Notes under the pieces: model-generated
Database searches by the model: none
What the model saw: only the letters and a program-made list of their open reading frames with translations
What the model was told of the DNA's origin: nothing
In this document: positions 1 to 11,240 of the stretch, piece by piece
Numbering within the stretch: the first letter of the stretch is position 1
Layout: every line of letters starts with the position of its first letter
Position numbers and translations under genes: made by a program
NCBI GenBank assembly: GCA_902805475.1
Contig: CADCSX010000008.1
Span: 1,674,001-1,738,000, forward strand
DNA length: 64,000 nt
Reading direction: 5' to 3'
Origin: Entonaema liquescens
Taxonomy: Eukaryota > Ascomycota > Sordariomycetes > Xylariales > Xylariaceae

Positions 1-1138
1 TACATACATGCATATGTGGTCTGCTTTGCCGTATTGAATACGCACGGGTACTAGGTACCACCAACGTACGTAGTACCTATTAACTTCTTGCTAGGAAAAT
101 AGGTATAAAACAGAGTAGGCAGGACGCATAGCATCATATTAGGTACTCTCTCATTTCTCCGTGTTCCTACAAGCAAAACGGCATCGAAGATAGTTCATCC
201 ACGTGTGTCATAAGAGAAAGTAACGAAACAACGATAAAACCAAACGAAAAAACAAAACCTAATATCTAAGCAACCCAAGGAAAAGATAGTCCGGGTTCCA
301 CCCTTGAAAGACTGGGCGCGACAAGACAGCTTAAACCCTCCTAGGTTCCTTATGTAGTAGGTTCCTAGGTTTCTCCCGATCCTCATAACATCTAGACCCC
401 TCTTCTCCTCTCGTCACAGTCATCATCTCTCCCTGTTGACATCAATCTCTTCACCCTAAAGTTCTTGGCAAGTAAAACAGTGAGGCCTCCTCTCCTGTTT
501 TTTCTGTTCCGAGTTCCGATTTCTACGTTTGGAGCTGCTCTTTCGTAGTAGAAACCTGCGAAGTCCACAAAATATCCCACCCAGCTAAAAGACAAGCTAA
601 AATACAACTAAGAAAAACAACCCCACATCATCTAAGCCCCGAGCTTCGACTTTTTTTTTTTGAACCCATTGTTCCTTTCCGTCAAAAACCCACTCGCAAC
701 CACTCGCAACCACTAGCAACCCACCAGTTCCAGCTTCCTACCTAAACCTAAACCTAGATACCCGATCTTTTTGGCTAGTAGCCATGCGTAAAGGGTGAAG
801 GCTCAGGTCTAGGTCGAGACAAGAACGCAATTACGAGATCTCTTCAGCGCACAATGATCTTCTTCCGTCTCCATCGAAGACGACCGTTTATTATCCCACG
901 ATAGCATCAATCTGGCGTTTCTTGATTACAGTGTTTTATACCTTTCAATAGCCCAAGGACCCGTTGTAATACGCGTTTGGGCCTTATTAACGTGATTCGA
1001 GGACTCGTTTTTCGAGTAACCTACTTCTAGCAGACTCCTTTAATTGAACACCCCTCGATTCGATATCCATATATTGTAAAAACAAGGGCCAATCTCCTCG
1101 AATTCACATCAGCGAGACTACATCAATTATCTATCACA
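1..1138. other. 5' flank of the USP gene, no gene seen
   Basis: No convincing coding region is visible on either strand. The stretch is the upstream region and probable 5' leader of the gene starting at 1139. It contains a T-tract near 651-660 and three near-perfect copies of a 10-base unit (cactcgcaac) at 691-720. Open frames of 60-70 codons here lack recognisable protein character. Confidence 0.6.
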
Positions 1139-3361
1139 ATGGCGGGCAACAGAAAGTTAATGTCCCTCGAGGCAGCACTTGAAGAGGAGCGGAAAGAGGT
1201 TGAGAGTCTAATATCGGCGATGCAACAACCTAGAAGAGCTCCGTCGGTTGGCCACAGATCTCCCTCTCCATTTACTAGTCCTCGATCTCCTGTCCGAAGC
1301 ATGTTGGACATTGGCGAAGTACCCAGAAACACGACTCGAAGCCCTCCGCCTCAAGGTCCAGTTCGCAGCATGCTTGATATCGAGGGTCCTCCAGTCCAGA
1401 CGAGAAGTATGTTGGACGTTGGTGGATCATCTAATGTTCCATCAAGTACGCACACGTCGCCGACACTATCTTTTAAATCCCCAGCCGCGGATAATTCGAA
1501 CCGTAGTAGAAGCATGTCAGATGCGGCTTCAAATCCCATCGTAGACCTAGGACCGCGATCGCCACTACCAAGCCCGAGGAACATTGACCCAACATCTGCC
1601 TATAAGTTTCATGATATATTACCAACCAATGTTGGGCAAGCTATGCCAACTAGGCGAGGCCAAAATTCGATGCGATCAAGTTCTATAGGTGAAGCCCTTC
1701 GTGGGCCTGATTTATCCAATCTAGTGCTTCCTGGAGAACGCGGGCGCTTTGCGAGGAACCCAAACAAGTCAAAGTCTCCTAGCAATCGCTTTAACTTGCG
1801 CTCAAATTCGCCATTCGGGAACCCTTCGGGGCGCAATCAGACACAGGACATTATGATGACCAATGGTCAAGTATTTGATATGAACAATGCTTACAGAAAA
1901 TTGTCAGATGCCAATTTACTTTATGGCGGCTCAAACTTAGCGTCGCTGGCTCGCAAGCGGCAGGATAGCGAGGGGCACGGTCGAATAGAAAAGGATAATC
2001 TAAGTCCGTACGGAGAATTACTCCCGGATGAAAGTGATGACGATGTTGCGAACTCGTCCGACGAAGAGATGCAAAGAGGAAGGAAACTCACCCCGCGCCC
2101 TGAATCTCAAGACCCCAATGATGAGGGGAATTCGGCGAAGAGTCTGCTTGCTGCTATTGAAGACGAGCGTAAGTTTATTGATACAATCCGTGCTACGTTG
2201 CGGAAGACTCCAGTATAACTAACTGCATTACTAGGAAAACACGTCAATGCTACCCAACCCCAATACAGATCACTCTTCGATGAGCCCGAAATCACAATTA
2301 CAAGTCCCACCGGAGATAAAGGAAAGCTAGGGAAGAGTGGAAAGCCAGTGGTTCAACCGTCCACTAGTTTTGATCAGGAACCTCTGTCTGGCACCCAAAC
2401 GCCCTATGACCCGGATCTAGATGCCGATGTCGATGCTATCAAGACTGCCCAGAGCCTACAGCTATCATCTACCCCGATTCTTTCGACGCCTGAAGTTCAC
2501 CGCTCTCTTCGTATTCTCTACCGTGGTGAGTTCAACAGGATACAGCGGGAAGCAGAAGAAGAGCACCGTCGGCTACGCAAATATCTAGTGGCGACCGATC
2601 TCAGTGACGAGTCCACGCACGCGTTAGAATGGGCCGTGGGAACTGTGCTCCGCGATGGTGATACACTAATAGCCATGTACTGCATGGATGAGGAAGCTAG
2701 TGGTTCGGTTGATGCCAGCAATATGGTGCCGGACGAACCCAAGGCGATGAAGGAACAAGCGATGGCCATCAGCGCACTTTCCAAGGGGATGTCTAGGCCC
2801 TCGTACCGTACTTCTAGTCCCGGTCCGTTTAAGATGCAAGGATCCTCCATGTCGCCGCATATTCGAGCTATTGACGGTGCCGGTAGCAACAATCCGTCTC
2901 CAGCGCCTAGTTCTCGCGGGAAAAGCAGGTTACAAGAAGAAAGGGATCGAGCTGTTCAGGATATCACCGAGCGGGTTTCGAGACTACTCCGGAAAACGCA
3001 GCTACAAGTGCGGGTGATCGTGGAGGTGATTCATTGCAAGAATCCTAAGCATCTAATCACAGAGGTGATTGATATCTTGAATCCAACGTTGGTGATTTTG
3101 GGTAGCCGTGGCAGGAGCGCCTTGAAGGGGTAAGTTGAAGCATATACAATTTTGCAAACCTACAGACAAGAACTAATGCGGCATTGCAGGACTCTCCTTG
3201 GATCTTTCTCGAATTATCTAGTGACTAAGAGCTCGGTTCCGGTTATGGTCGCACGCAAACGACTACGCAAGAAGAGTAAATACCAGCCACCGCCGACAAA
3301 ACAAGTGAACAACTTAGCCAATCCATCGGCGAGGAGTCTCGAGACGGCAAGAGTTGATTAG
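1139..3361 (+). CDS. Universal stress protein (USP) family protein with long disordered N-terminus
   Basis: Three exons, 1139-2168, 2235-3129 and 3190-3361, give 698 residues. Intron 1 has donor GTAAGT and a TAACTAAC branch; other splice choices hit a stop. Residues 1-450 are Ser/Pro/Arg-rich and probably disordered, with a repeated RSMLD motif (three clear copies plus a RSMSD variant). An LEAALEEER segment near residue 9 recurs as LLAAIEDER near residue 340, just before the exon junction. The USP fold spans about residues 455-675, from RKYLVATDLSD to the ATP-binding loop GSRGRSALKGTLLGS followed by VPVMV; intron 2 splits that loop. Fungal USP proteins of this build are thought to bind ATP and act in stress signalling, but no substrate is known. 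A basic tail (RKRLRKK) follows the fold. The family call is firm; the role is inferred. Confidence 0.88.
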
Positions 3362-3899
3362 GCATTTGACGACAAACCATCCAGAGAACGCTGGGATCGT
3401 AAGGTCGCAAAAATGGACGAAAAGCGTGACGCCAAAATGCGCAGGCGCGCCTCTTCCGCGGCAACTATCTAAAAGATATGCACTAAGCGGGACGCAAAGT
3501 TCAGGTAATCCCCTACTTTATATATACACATCACACAATTCGAGTCGGTCCCTACCTATATAAATAGTCTATCGGAGTGTGTATTCAGGGTTATGAGGGT
3601 ATAAGCTTGAGTTTTTGCCAGGCCGCGTTTCATGGAATAATCAGCGATAGGAGAGGGTCAATCACGTTCATTTTCCTTTACCGTCTGCGTAATATTAATT
3701 TTGAATGTGACCGTACTATGAGCCGTAATTTCGTCTTCAACTTTATAGTAGTAGGATTGCATGAAAAGTACAACTATGTTACCATGGTATTTAAGGACTG
3801 GATTATTAAATAAAGTAACAAAGAATCCATACCTACTAGAAGCGCATAGGATTGATTTACACATCTGATGTCTAATTTCTAGGAGGACTATGTTTTATA

Positions 3900-4260
3900 T
3901 TAGGACCTGTACGTCTTCAAGAACATATATGTTTTGCCTACGAGTGGCTGGCTTACGTACTTGAGTTTATAGAAAGGTATGGTGCTAGTCCTCCGTGCTC
4001 CGAAGAAGAGACACATAAGGATAGAAGGGATATTGTCAAAACGTTGCTTCATTGGCGAGAGCTCTAGCATGTTACTCGCCGGCTCGACTAGAAAAAGTAC
4101 ACAGGCAAAGGCAAACATGGATTAGTAGGAGCTTGGGGCATGTAACTTGGTTCTCCGGGTTGGTACCCTGATTGACGTCGTTTTCGGTTATTACGACATC
4201 GTCTTTCTCCTCGAGGCTGGAGTCTTCGCCAGACGCTCCGACAGTGCTGCTTTCGTTCAT
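3900..4260 (-). pseudogene. N-terminal relic of an MFS (DHA2-type) multidrug transporter
   Basis: Reading down from 4260, an acidic N-terminus leads into PKLLLIHVCLCLCTF, which matches the first membrane segment of fungal 14-TM MFS efflux pumps. The frame is lost at a run of five T. In the next frame the likeness continues with FLVEPASNML, then KQRFDNI, and about 30 residues later SQPLVGKTYMFL, which resembles the conserved QPLFGKLYTFF segment at TM2-TM3. Nothing recognisable follows below 3900. About 120 of an expected 500-550 residues remain, so this is a truncated and frameshifted remnant rather than a working gene. The similarity is judged from memory of the family, not from an alignment. 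Confidence 0.5.
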
Positions 4261-7200
4261 GCTAACTAGCAGAAGACGAGAGCATCTGGAAACATGATAC
4301 AGGAATTTAATTTCCAGGGCCTTTAGTCAGAAGGAATTTTACAGGAATTCATGGCAAGCATGTTTGCCTCTCTTTGTTCTATATCCCGTTGCCGTTACGA
4401 GGGTATTCCCAAGGCTTTGGTCCGGATAATGTAAGGGAGCGCGTCGTCAACTCCAGGTTGGCTGTAGTACATAGCCCTACTGGGATTGGTGGCTAGATAT
4501 ATAGAGATTAGTTAAGTGAAGATTTAACATGTACTTCTTGAAGAGTAAATAATTGGTTCTAATGCCGTTTGTTGGTTTCAACGAAGTTAACTCGATATGT
4601 TTAACTTGTTTTCTACACATCGAACAACTTGTAGGGACTTTCCTAGATAGTATTGCAAGTTAATTTAACAGTCGTTCAAAATCCACCTCATTTCTTTTTG
4701 AAAATCTCTATATAATTAATATGACATGGTTGTTGTTATAGAGCACTGCTGCTATAAAGGAGTATCTAGATACTATAACTCTCTCTTATGTAGAACCTTG
4801 GGCAGAAGTGCCTGTACTCCTCTTAAATTCTAAACAGCTTAAGGACAAGACCAGAGTTTTCTAAATATTCTATGTATACAGTATCTAGAGATCCTACGGA
4901 GAATACCAATCTATGAAGGGCTGATGTAAACAATTACACAGGGTTAGTACTTGCTTTACCAAGGCCAAGCTATTCGATGTTGGATATAATGGTCTCTAGA
5001 ACGGCCCGCGTTATAGAGAAACATTCAGATGTTGAGCTTATGTTGTTAAACAGAGCTCTTTTGCTATATAATCCGGTGGATACCTGCAATGTGGAGAATT
5101 AGAGGCCACAACTTTACGATTCGAGGTGATGAGCAAGACGGAGAGAATCCGAAGGTACTGTGGAGTTTGGTGCAGTGGTGCTGGCCAGTATCCGCGTTTC
5201 TAGCCATTATGGGCCGCGGAACTACCCCGGATTTTCGCAGTCTGCCGTTTCTTCGATGTAGATGAAGATGCTTTTGTTTTTCCAACTCATATAATTTGCC
5301 GATTAAAATAGGCAGAAAATCTAGCACAGGAGACACAGTGCCTTTTCCTTGTCGTTGGTCGAAAACCACAAGTTGACGATTGGATAAGTACGACATACAT
5401 GTTTCAGGTGACGCGATTTCTCGAAGGCAAAGTTACCTAGCGAGGAATGCTAATAAGACATCAGGGGGTTGGTTTGTCCATTCCTCCCTTGGTTATACAG
5501 TATTGTTAGTTATAGCCAACTAAAACTTGTAAAATTGTCTTAGATGGAATGGCAAATCTAATCTCTTTCACCTTCTGGTATTTCGAAATGAGAACCCGGC
5601 TCTTTTGAGGTCACTCTTTAGGCCAAAGGGGTGGTTCCAATGTGTATGTCTCCTCATATCCTTATCCGAGTTATGAAAGCTCAACAAGGGACCGGACCAT
5701 GGATTAACATCTTGGTGACATTGCCTATCCTATTTCGTATTACGGTGTGAAACGAAAGTACTATGTATTAAAAGACAAAGCTATTAGATGTGGGGACTTG
5801 TACTAAGCAATAATAGTTGGGATAACGTAGTGTCCAGCTGATGTCAAGAGAAGTAACTATACCTAGAATAGCCGTAAGAGCTAGGGAATGGACATGTCGT
5901 CATTTGATAACGAGCTGGGTATCATATAACTGCTTGATGAATGAACTTGTGATTGGTATTGAGAACTTCCTAGAATTAAATAAATATGTGTTCTAGATAT
6001 GGATGACATATGAATTCATTAGTAAAAAAGGATGTCGAAGTCATCAAGGTCATGCGTTTTTAATCGATAGCATGCCTCTTTTACAGGTACCTTGGTAGGT
6101 AACAATGCATTGTTCTGTCGGTAGCGGGAGGATAGGTGAAACACCGCCGCATGAACCGAGTGGAGGGGGAGGAGGGGAGGGGCAAAAAGAAGGATAGAAG
6201 GTACTTAGGTATGTCCATATCGTCCATACCTATCGTCCATATCATAGAGCGGGTCTCGGTCCTAACAAATGGCCGGGGTCAACCGGCACCTGGCTAACTG
6301 CGGGGTGATAAGTGATTCGATGGTGCGATAGTGCGATAAGATTCGACGTTATGGCAAGCATCATGTGCGGGGTAACTGAGGTAGAATCTCACGTAGGATG
6401 TTAGGATATAAAGTAGACATCAGTATGTAAACAACTTAAATAGGTAACTTACAATAGGTCACCAGATCCAAGTCTGTTATTTTCCAATAATAATCTAGTA
6501 CGGGCCTAATGTTTATTGATCGAACTACATAAGTCTGACTTGTGGTTTGTTTTCCATAACGCGTTGAAGTGCTTGCAGCTGGAGGCACGCTAGAATATCA
6601 TTGGTTGGAAACGGCAAGAGATGATTCGTTCATGCAAGCACTTAACTCAAAGACAACTCATAGGTTGAATCTCTTTCTATGATTGGTCAAGAACTTATGA
6701 TCGCATTCCTTCCGACGCTACCTTGACAAGGGGGGGAAGGTACGAAGGGACAGAGACAAGTACCATAATACGGACTTTAAGAAGGTACGTGTGTTACTGA
6801 CTCACCTGGACCTGCCCACTGGCTGTCTAAGTCAAAGTCTACCCCTAGGAAACTAAGATACCTTGCTGGTAGGCTGGACAATCGACATACTATCGCACTT
6901 TCCCGTCCAAGTGCATTCCCCAAACAGGCTATAATAGAGTTTAAAGGTACTGGCCCTTGCATCTGGTCTGTCGTACAGAGACCAAAAAAGAAGTAGATTT
7001 ATTGGTTTATAAGGGCTCTCCTGCGACTTCCCGAGGGTGGGGGGTCTTGAAATTGAGATCTAAGTGGTTAAGTGGAAGGAGCAACCGTAGAAGGTTGAGA
7101 TGGTGCAGAGTTTCCCAGCCTCTCAATTTCGCACAGCTGTTCCTCTACTCTTTCTACTTTCCCGTCTTACCAGCAGCCAAGTAATCGTTCATTCGTCCGT

Positions 7201-7508
7201 TTAACTTATCCACCTTCACTGCGCTTTGGAACTTGCCGGCGCAAACGAATCTGCCCCCCTTCGGTTCGTAACAGTCTAGCTACTTGCCTGCACTTGCCTG
7301 CACATCTTTGGAGGTTCACCTTCCGCGACAGCATCGTTTGATAGGATCTCAACAACTGGCATCTGAGTAAAAAGTTCGCTACTTTACTCAATACACTTAC
7401 AATCAAGTCAATATCATAAGCGCGAAACTTTACGGCCCCACAGACCTGACCTACTTGCGAAACCGCATTGTTATCGTGCTCGAACTTTACAACAAAGTTG
7501 TCGACCCT

Positions 7509-7550
7509 ACTTACGTACTCATACATACATACATACTCATACATACATAC
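7509..7550. repeat. Short imperfect atac tetranucleotide repeat
   Basis: Runs of catacatacatac alternate with ctcatacatacatac just upstream of the overlapping open frames at 7644 and 8158. It probably lies in a 5' leader. Confidence 0.7.
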
Positions 7551-7643
7551 CAACATACCTACTAGATTTCTGGTCGCGTTAGCTAGCATCGCCAGCTATA
7601 GCATTTCGACGACTAGATTGATTACTTCAGACGACCCCAGAGC

Positions 7644-8366
7644 TTGCCTGGCCGGTCGCTTCCGATCTCGATGCGCCCCTTGATATCTATCGAGACTCAC
7701 AATCACGTATCACTTTTTAGCGTCACAATTGCGCCCGGCACATTCCTCGCCGCCTTAGTATTCACCTTCGCCTTCGTCTTCTTTTATCTTATTTCAATCG
7801 GTCATATACCGTTACGGAATATTTTACCTGTGCGGTTTCCTCGATTTTCATTTAGGATACCCTCATCTATTATACCCCAATCCGGTCCGAAGATTGAGAC
7901 ACTGCCGCGACGAAAGGCGTTACCTCCCGTCCAAAGAGCGCATCGACATAAGTCCTTGCCAGCATTGCCTGCGCCTGAATCTGCGACAAGCTCAGAAAAG
8001 TCTCTGGTCCAGCTGATTGCCAACCGGCCTCCGACGCCAACCCAAAGTTTGCGCTCGTTCTTTTCGTCGCGCACCAAGTTAGCACTTCCAAGTTCGGCAT
8101 CAACTACAACCATAGATAATATTTCAAAGTCAAGCACCCGAAGTGCTCTCAAAGAACATGACGTCTATGTACTCCGAGACCAGCCGAGACGACACAAGCT
8201 TCGTAACTCCGATGTCACCGTCGCGACAGAAACCGTTCGGGTTCCCACCAGCCCATTTAGGCTTTGGCTTCTCGGACGAGGACCTAGACCCGCAAGACGA
8301 GAGCGACATGGACGACCTGTCTCTGTCAGATCGCAACTACAGCCCACCAGCATGGCGAAGGCTTGA
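7644..8366 (+). CDS. Overlapping upstream open frame: possible 5' exon or separate small protein
   Basis: This 240-codon frame (more likely starting at the second Met, 7671) reads like coding sequence up to about 8160. It has a hydrophobic membrane segment near its start (APGTFLAALVFTFAFVFFYL), then a basic Pro/Ser-rich stretch. From 8158 it overlaps the next gene in another frame, and its last 70 codons are Arg/Pro-rich like an out-of-frame reading. A candidate intron at 8169-8229 (GTACTC...CAG, 61 nt) would join it in phase to that gene just upstream of KPFGFPPAH, giving a longer protein with two membrane segments. The donor is weak. The alternatives are a separate overlapping gene, an expressed uORF, or chance. 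Confidence 0.35.
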   Translation: MPGRSLPISMRPLISIETHNHVSLFSVTIAPGTFLAALVFTFAFVFFYLISIGHIPLRNILPVRFPRFSFRIPSSIIPQSGPKIETLPRRKALPPVQRAHRHKSLPALPAPESATSSEKSLVQLIANRPPTPTQSLRSFFSSRTKLALPSSASTTTIDNISKSSTRSALKEHDVYVLRDQPRRHKLRNSDVTVATETVRVPTSPFRLWLLGRGPRPARRERHGRPVSVRSQLQPTSMAKA

Positions 8367-9936
8367 GAATGGGGATCGGTGGTACGGAAACTGGCGAGAA
8401 AGTAGGGAAATCTTAGGAGCTTTCGACCCACCGAGACGCATAAACCATACAAATGCGAGTATCTTCCAAAACGACATCTTTGAAGCAGCTCGTAGAACGC
8501 GCTTACCAACGGGAAGCTTAAGCCCCGAAAAAGGGGTTACACCCGAACCTGAAAGCCCTACTGAGGATGATACTCTCGTTAAGCTAAAAAGCGAGACGCC
8601 ATCAAATGGACATCTGAATGGAGGAGCTGTGCAAGACGATATGATGGCATCCATGTCGCCTAGCAGTACAAGAGATAATTGTAGGTTCCGGGAATTGATA
8701 TATCTGAGTAGGGATGCTAACTTCAGCCTAGATATCCGATTAGCGTTGCGTGCTGATATCCAGCAACGGACAGAGCCCATTGAGGCTATGGTAAACTTCT
8801 TAAGGTCGAAGTCATGGGGCAACATCATCGTCGCAACTCTTATTGCATTCCTCTCGATGACTGCCATCCGAACACTCTTCCAACCTGCACCACCGCGCCC
8901 ATCGCCTGATCTGGTCAAGGTAGCGGGTATTGCGCGCTCCTTTGAACCATTGATCTACTACTCGGAGAATGGTGTCTCGCAGGTTGGTGACCTTCAAGCG
9001 ACTGGTGTTGCTGTGTGGGATCTTGGTGAAAGTGTTCGGTCAAGCAACATGACATCAGCGCCTATCATCGTGAAGTCGCTTGATGAGCTCTCAGAAAGCT
9101 TGAAGACCCTGGCTATCGAGCTTACAAAGTTCTTCTCTAACGTTGATGGTGACATTGACAGCATACTGATCGTGATGGATTGGGCGCGGCGAGAGTTGTC
9201 GCAAGTGCAAGCTGTTCCAAGCCAACCTCTCTCCACGGCTTTCGCGAACATTCACACCCTGCTTTCCGTGGCTGGCATTTTTGAGAATCCTAACACAGGT
9301 ATGCCAACAAGACTAGGTGATATCGCGACAACTATGTTCGGAATGTCACATCCGCAGCGAACTCGTTACGCCCTCCAACGCACATTTACGGAATTCCTGT
9401 CGGTCCTAGAAGAAGCCATTGAGAACGAGTTACACCATTCGTTGTCACTGTTCGCTCTTTTTGAGGCCATCGACCGCCAGTTCCTAAACTTGGCGCGTGT
9501 TGTCGTGCGAGAGTCATCCCAACAAGATGAGCAGCACGCCGACTTCCTCTCTTCACTATGGACGCGGATTCTGGGGCCTAAAGTAAGCGAGGTAAAGAAG
9601 TACGAGCGAAACCGAGAGCTCCTTCAGAATGTGCGTGAGAAGACAGTGCGCAACAAAGGAATTTTAGTTGAGCATAACGGCAAGCTACTTAGCCTAAAGG
9701 CCAACCTCGAGACTTTGAGACGGAAGCTGGTTTCGCCACTAGTGCGAAGCGTAAATAGCAGCACTCTCTCCCTCGAGGAGCAGATCAAGAGTCTCGAGGA
9801 CGTCGGTGTATACCTCGAGGGCTTACGCGCACGGCAACGGGGCAAACTAATAGAGATGGTGCACGGTAGTGCCAGTGCCAGGGCCAGTATCGCAGGAAGC
9901 GCGAGGTTAATCGACGATCAAGGAAGTTGGGCTTGA
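8158..9936 (+). CDS. Conserved fungal membrane protein with C-terminal coiled coil, function unknown
   Basis: Exons 8158-8680 and 8732-9936 encode about 575 residues. The 51-nt intron is in frame but shows donor GTAGGT, branch GCTAAC and acceptor CCTAG. Removing it restores a smooth DNYIRLALRADIQQRTEP reading. The Met at 8158 was chosen over one five codons upstream; the start is uncertain because of the overlapping frame at 7644-8366. The protein has an acidic, Ser-rich N-terminus, one membrane segment at about residues 204-223 (NIIVATLIAFLSMTAIRTLF), a helical domain, a likely coiled coil at about 463-510 and a Ser/Ala-rich end. I do not recognise a catalytic or named domain. It looks like a lineage-conserved single-pass protein of internal membranes, which is inference from topology alone. 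Confidence 0.75.
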   Translation: MTSMYSETSRDDTSFVTPMSPSRQKPFGFPPAHLGFGFSDEDLDPQDESDMDDLSLSDRNYSPPAWRRLENGDRWYGNWRESREILGAFDPPRRINHTNASIFQNDIFEAARRTRLPTGSLSPEKGVTPEPESPTEDDTLVKLKSETPSNGHLNGGAVQDDMMASMSPSSTRDNCRFRELIYLSRDANFSLDIRLALRADIQQRTEPIEAMVNFLRSKSWGNIIVATLIAFLSMTAIRTLFQPAPPRPSPDLVKVAGIARSFEPLIYYSENGVSQVGDLQATGVAVWDLGESVRSSNMTSAPIIVKSLDELSESLKTLAIELTKFFSNVDGDIDSILIVMDWARRELSQVQAVPSQPLSTAFANIHTLLSVAGIFENPNTGMPTRLGDIATTMFGMSHPQRTRYALQRTFTEFLSVLEEAIENELHHSLSLFALFEAIDRQFLNLARVVVRESSQQDEQHADFLSSLWTRILGPKVSEVKKYERNRELLQNVREKTVRNKGILVEHNGKLLSLKANLETLRRKLVSPLVRSVNSSTLSLEEQIKSLEDVGVYLEGLRARQRGKLIEMVHGSASARASIAGSARLIDDQGSWA

Positions 9937-11240
9937 TGGTAGTAAACCGGAAATGTAAATAAGGGTTCAGGATGCTTTGTGCTTATTGAAGCTCCGGAGT
10001 TAAAGTGGTTCGTACAGGTCGTGCGGGTAAGTCATCTTTCATTCATATATACCCGTTCTCTATCAAGAGGTCGTCTTTATTAACTTTGACATGCAGGATA
10101 TGCACAAAGAGCGGATTCAGGAAACTTTACTACGGTACCTCATGTACAAGTGTACAATATAGGGTGTACGGTATAGCATGTTTACCGGTTTGTTTAAACA
10201 TGGACTTGGAGTTTTTGTTTATTTATTTTTTTCGTCCGACGCAATGGAAGCGTAGTATATTAGAAACCAGAAATAATAAAGCATATTTTTTGGTAAACTC
10301 AGAAGTCATCATCGCTGATAGCATAACCCCTAAAGAGTACCATTCGGTTGTATACGACCGAATCGCCGAACAACGCCAAGAAGCCAATTGAGATTGCCGT
10401 ACATTTGTCTCACCCCTGAGCCTTCATTACATATGCGGTCATATTTTAGTCCGGCATTGCACTAATTACTGAGATGTGGTTTTATAGAATCATGTCGAAA
10501 ATTATCTCCTTAATTCGATAAAAAAATTTGGTCAAGTAAGCAAAGGAATGGTAGTCTTGACTGCACGATGTGTTAAACTCCGGCCAGATGTTCCCCTAAT
10601 TTTTTTCTCTGCGTAGCATAAACGCCGAAAAACAGACAGGTCCTTTTTTCGGAGACCCGATTAAGCACCCAAAACACCAAAATCGGGACCGGGGAATCAC
10701 GGAATAGACTGGCGATGGACACACCATCATGCGGCCAATACAGGCGTTAAGATATGTGGTCACCTTGGGTCGCTTACTAGCTTGTAGTGATAATCGTATG
10801 CTTCGATGGAAGTCTATCAGTAAACTGATTACTGATTTTCTTGGTAAAAATCCCATGCTCTTATCCTCATGAGTGATACTTATACACAGGCAACAGGTAT
10901 ATATAGCCCATTGGTACTTCTTCGTTAAGATGAACTGCGGTCTGAGACAACCACACTACAGCAGCTGCATGTAACAACGCCTCTTATATCCGGATATCCA
11001 ACCACAAGTCGTCAGTATAGTATCAACCCTACTCCCTTGCTAGGGCAGCCTATAGTCGTAATTTATCTCCAATTTGAAAGTGCACCTATACTCAGAGGGT
11101 GGTGGTCTTGCAGAATCCTTCGATTAAAAACCCGGTTATTCGCTGCTGTTCAAGTCAACTACGTTCGCCAGAGCCACTCCGTTCTTATACCTCTTTAACT
11201 ATCCACCCAAGTTTGCATATATTCCTCTATCTACATTACC
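9937..11240. other. Intergenic, no gene seen
   Basis: AT-rich 3' and 5' flanks. A 128-codon plus-strand frame at 10005-10391 has irregular composition and no recognisable motif; it is probably 3' UTR or chance. Confidence 0.5.

Larger units (their letters stand above)
3362..7643. other. Long AT-rich intergenic region with one transporter relic
   Basis: This 4.3 kb stretch has no intact gene that I can support. It is AT-rich, with many stops in all frames. The one interpretable element is an MFS transporter relic at 3900-4260 on the minus strand. A 110-codon minus-strand frame at 5064-5396 has no recognisable motif and is not called. Confidence 0.5.

Noticed and set aside
195..607. Two minus-strand open frames upstream of the USP gene
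   Set aside because: Irregular codon use, no motif, lie in the probable leader of the plus-strand gene.
5064..5396. 110-codon minus-strand open frame in the first gap
   Set aside because: No recognisable domain, composition like random AT-rich DNA; could be a relic but nothing supports a call.
7206..7589. 127-codon minus-strand open frame
   Set aside because: Contains translated tetranucleotide repeat and lies in the leader of a plus-strand gene.
10005..10391. 128-codon plus-strand open frame
   Set aside because: No motif and poor codon bias; probably 3' flank of the preceding gene.
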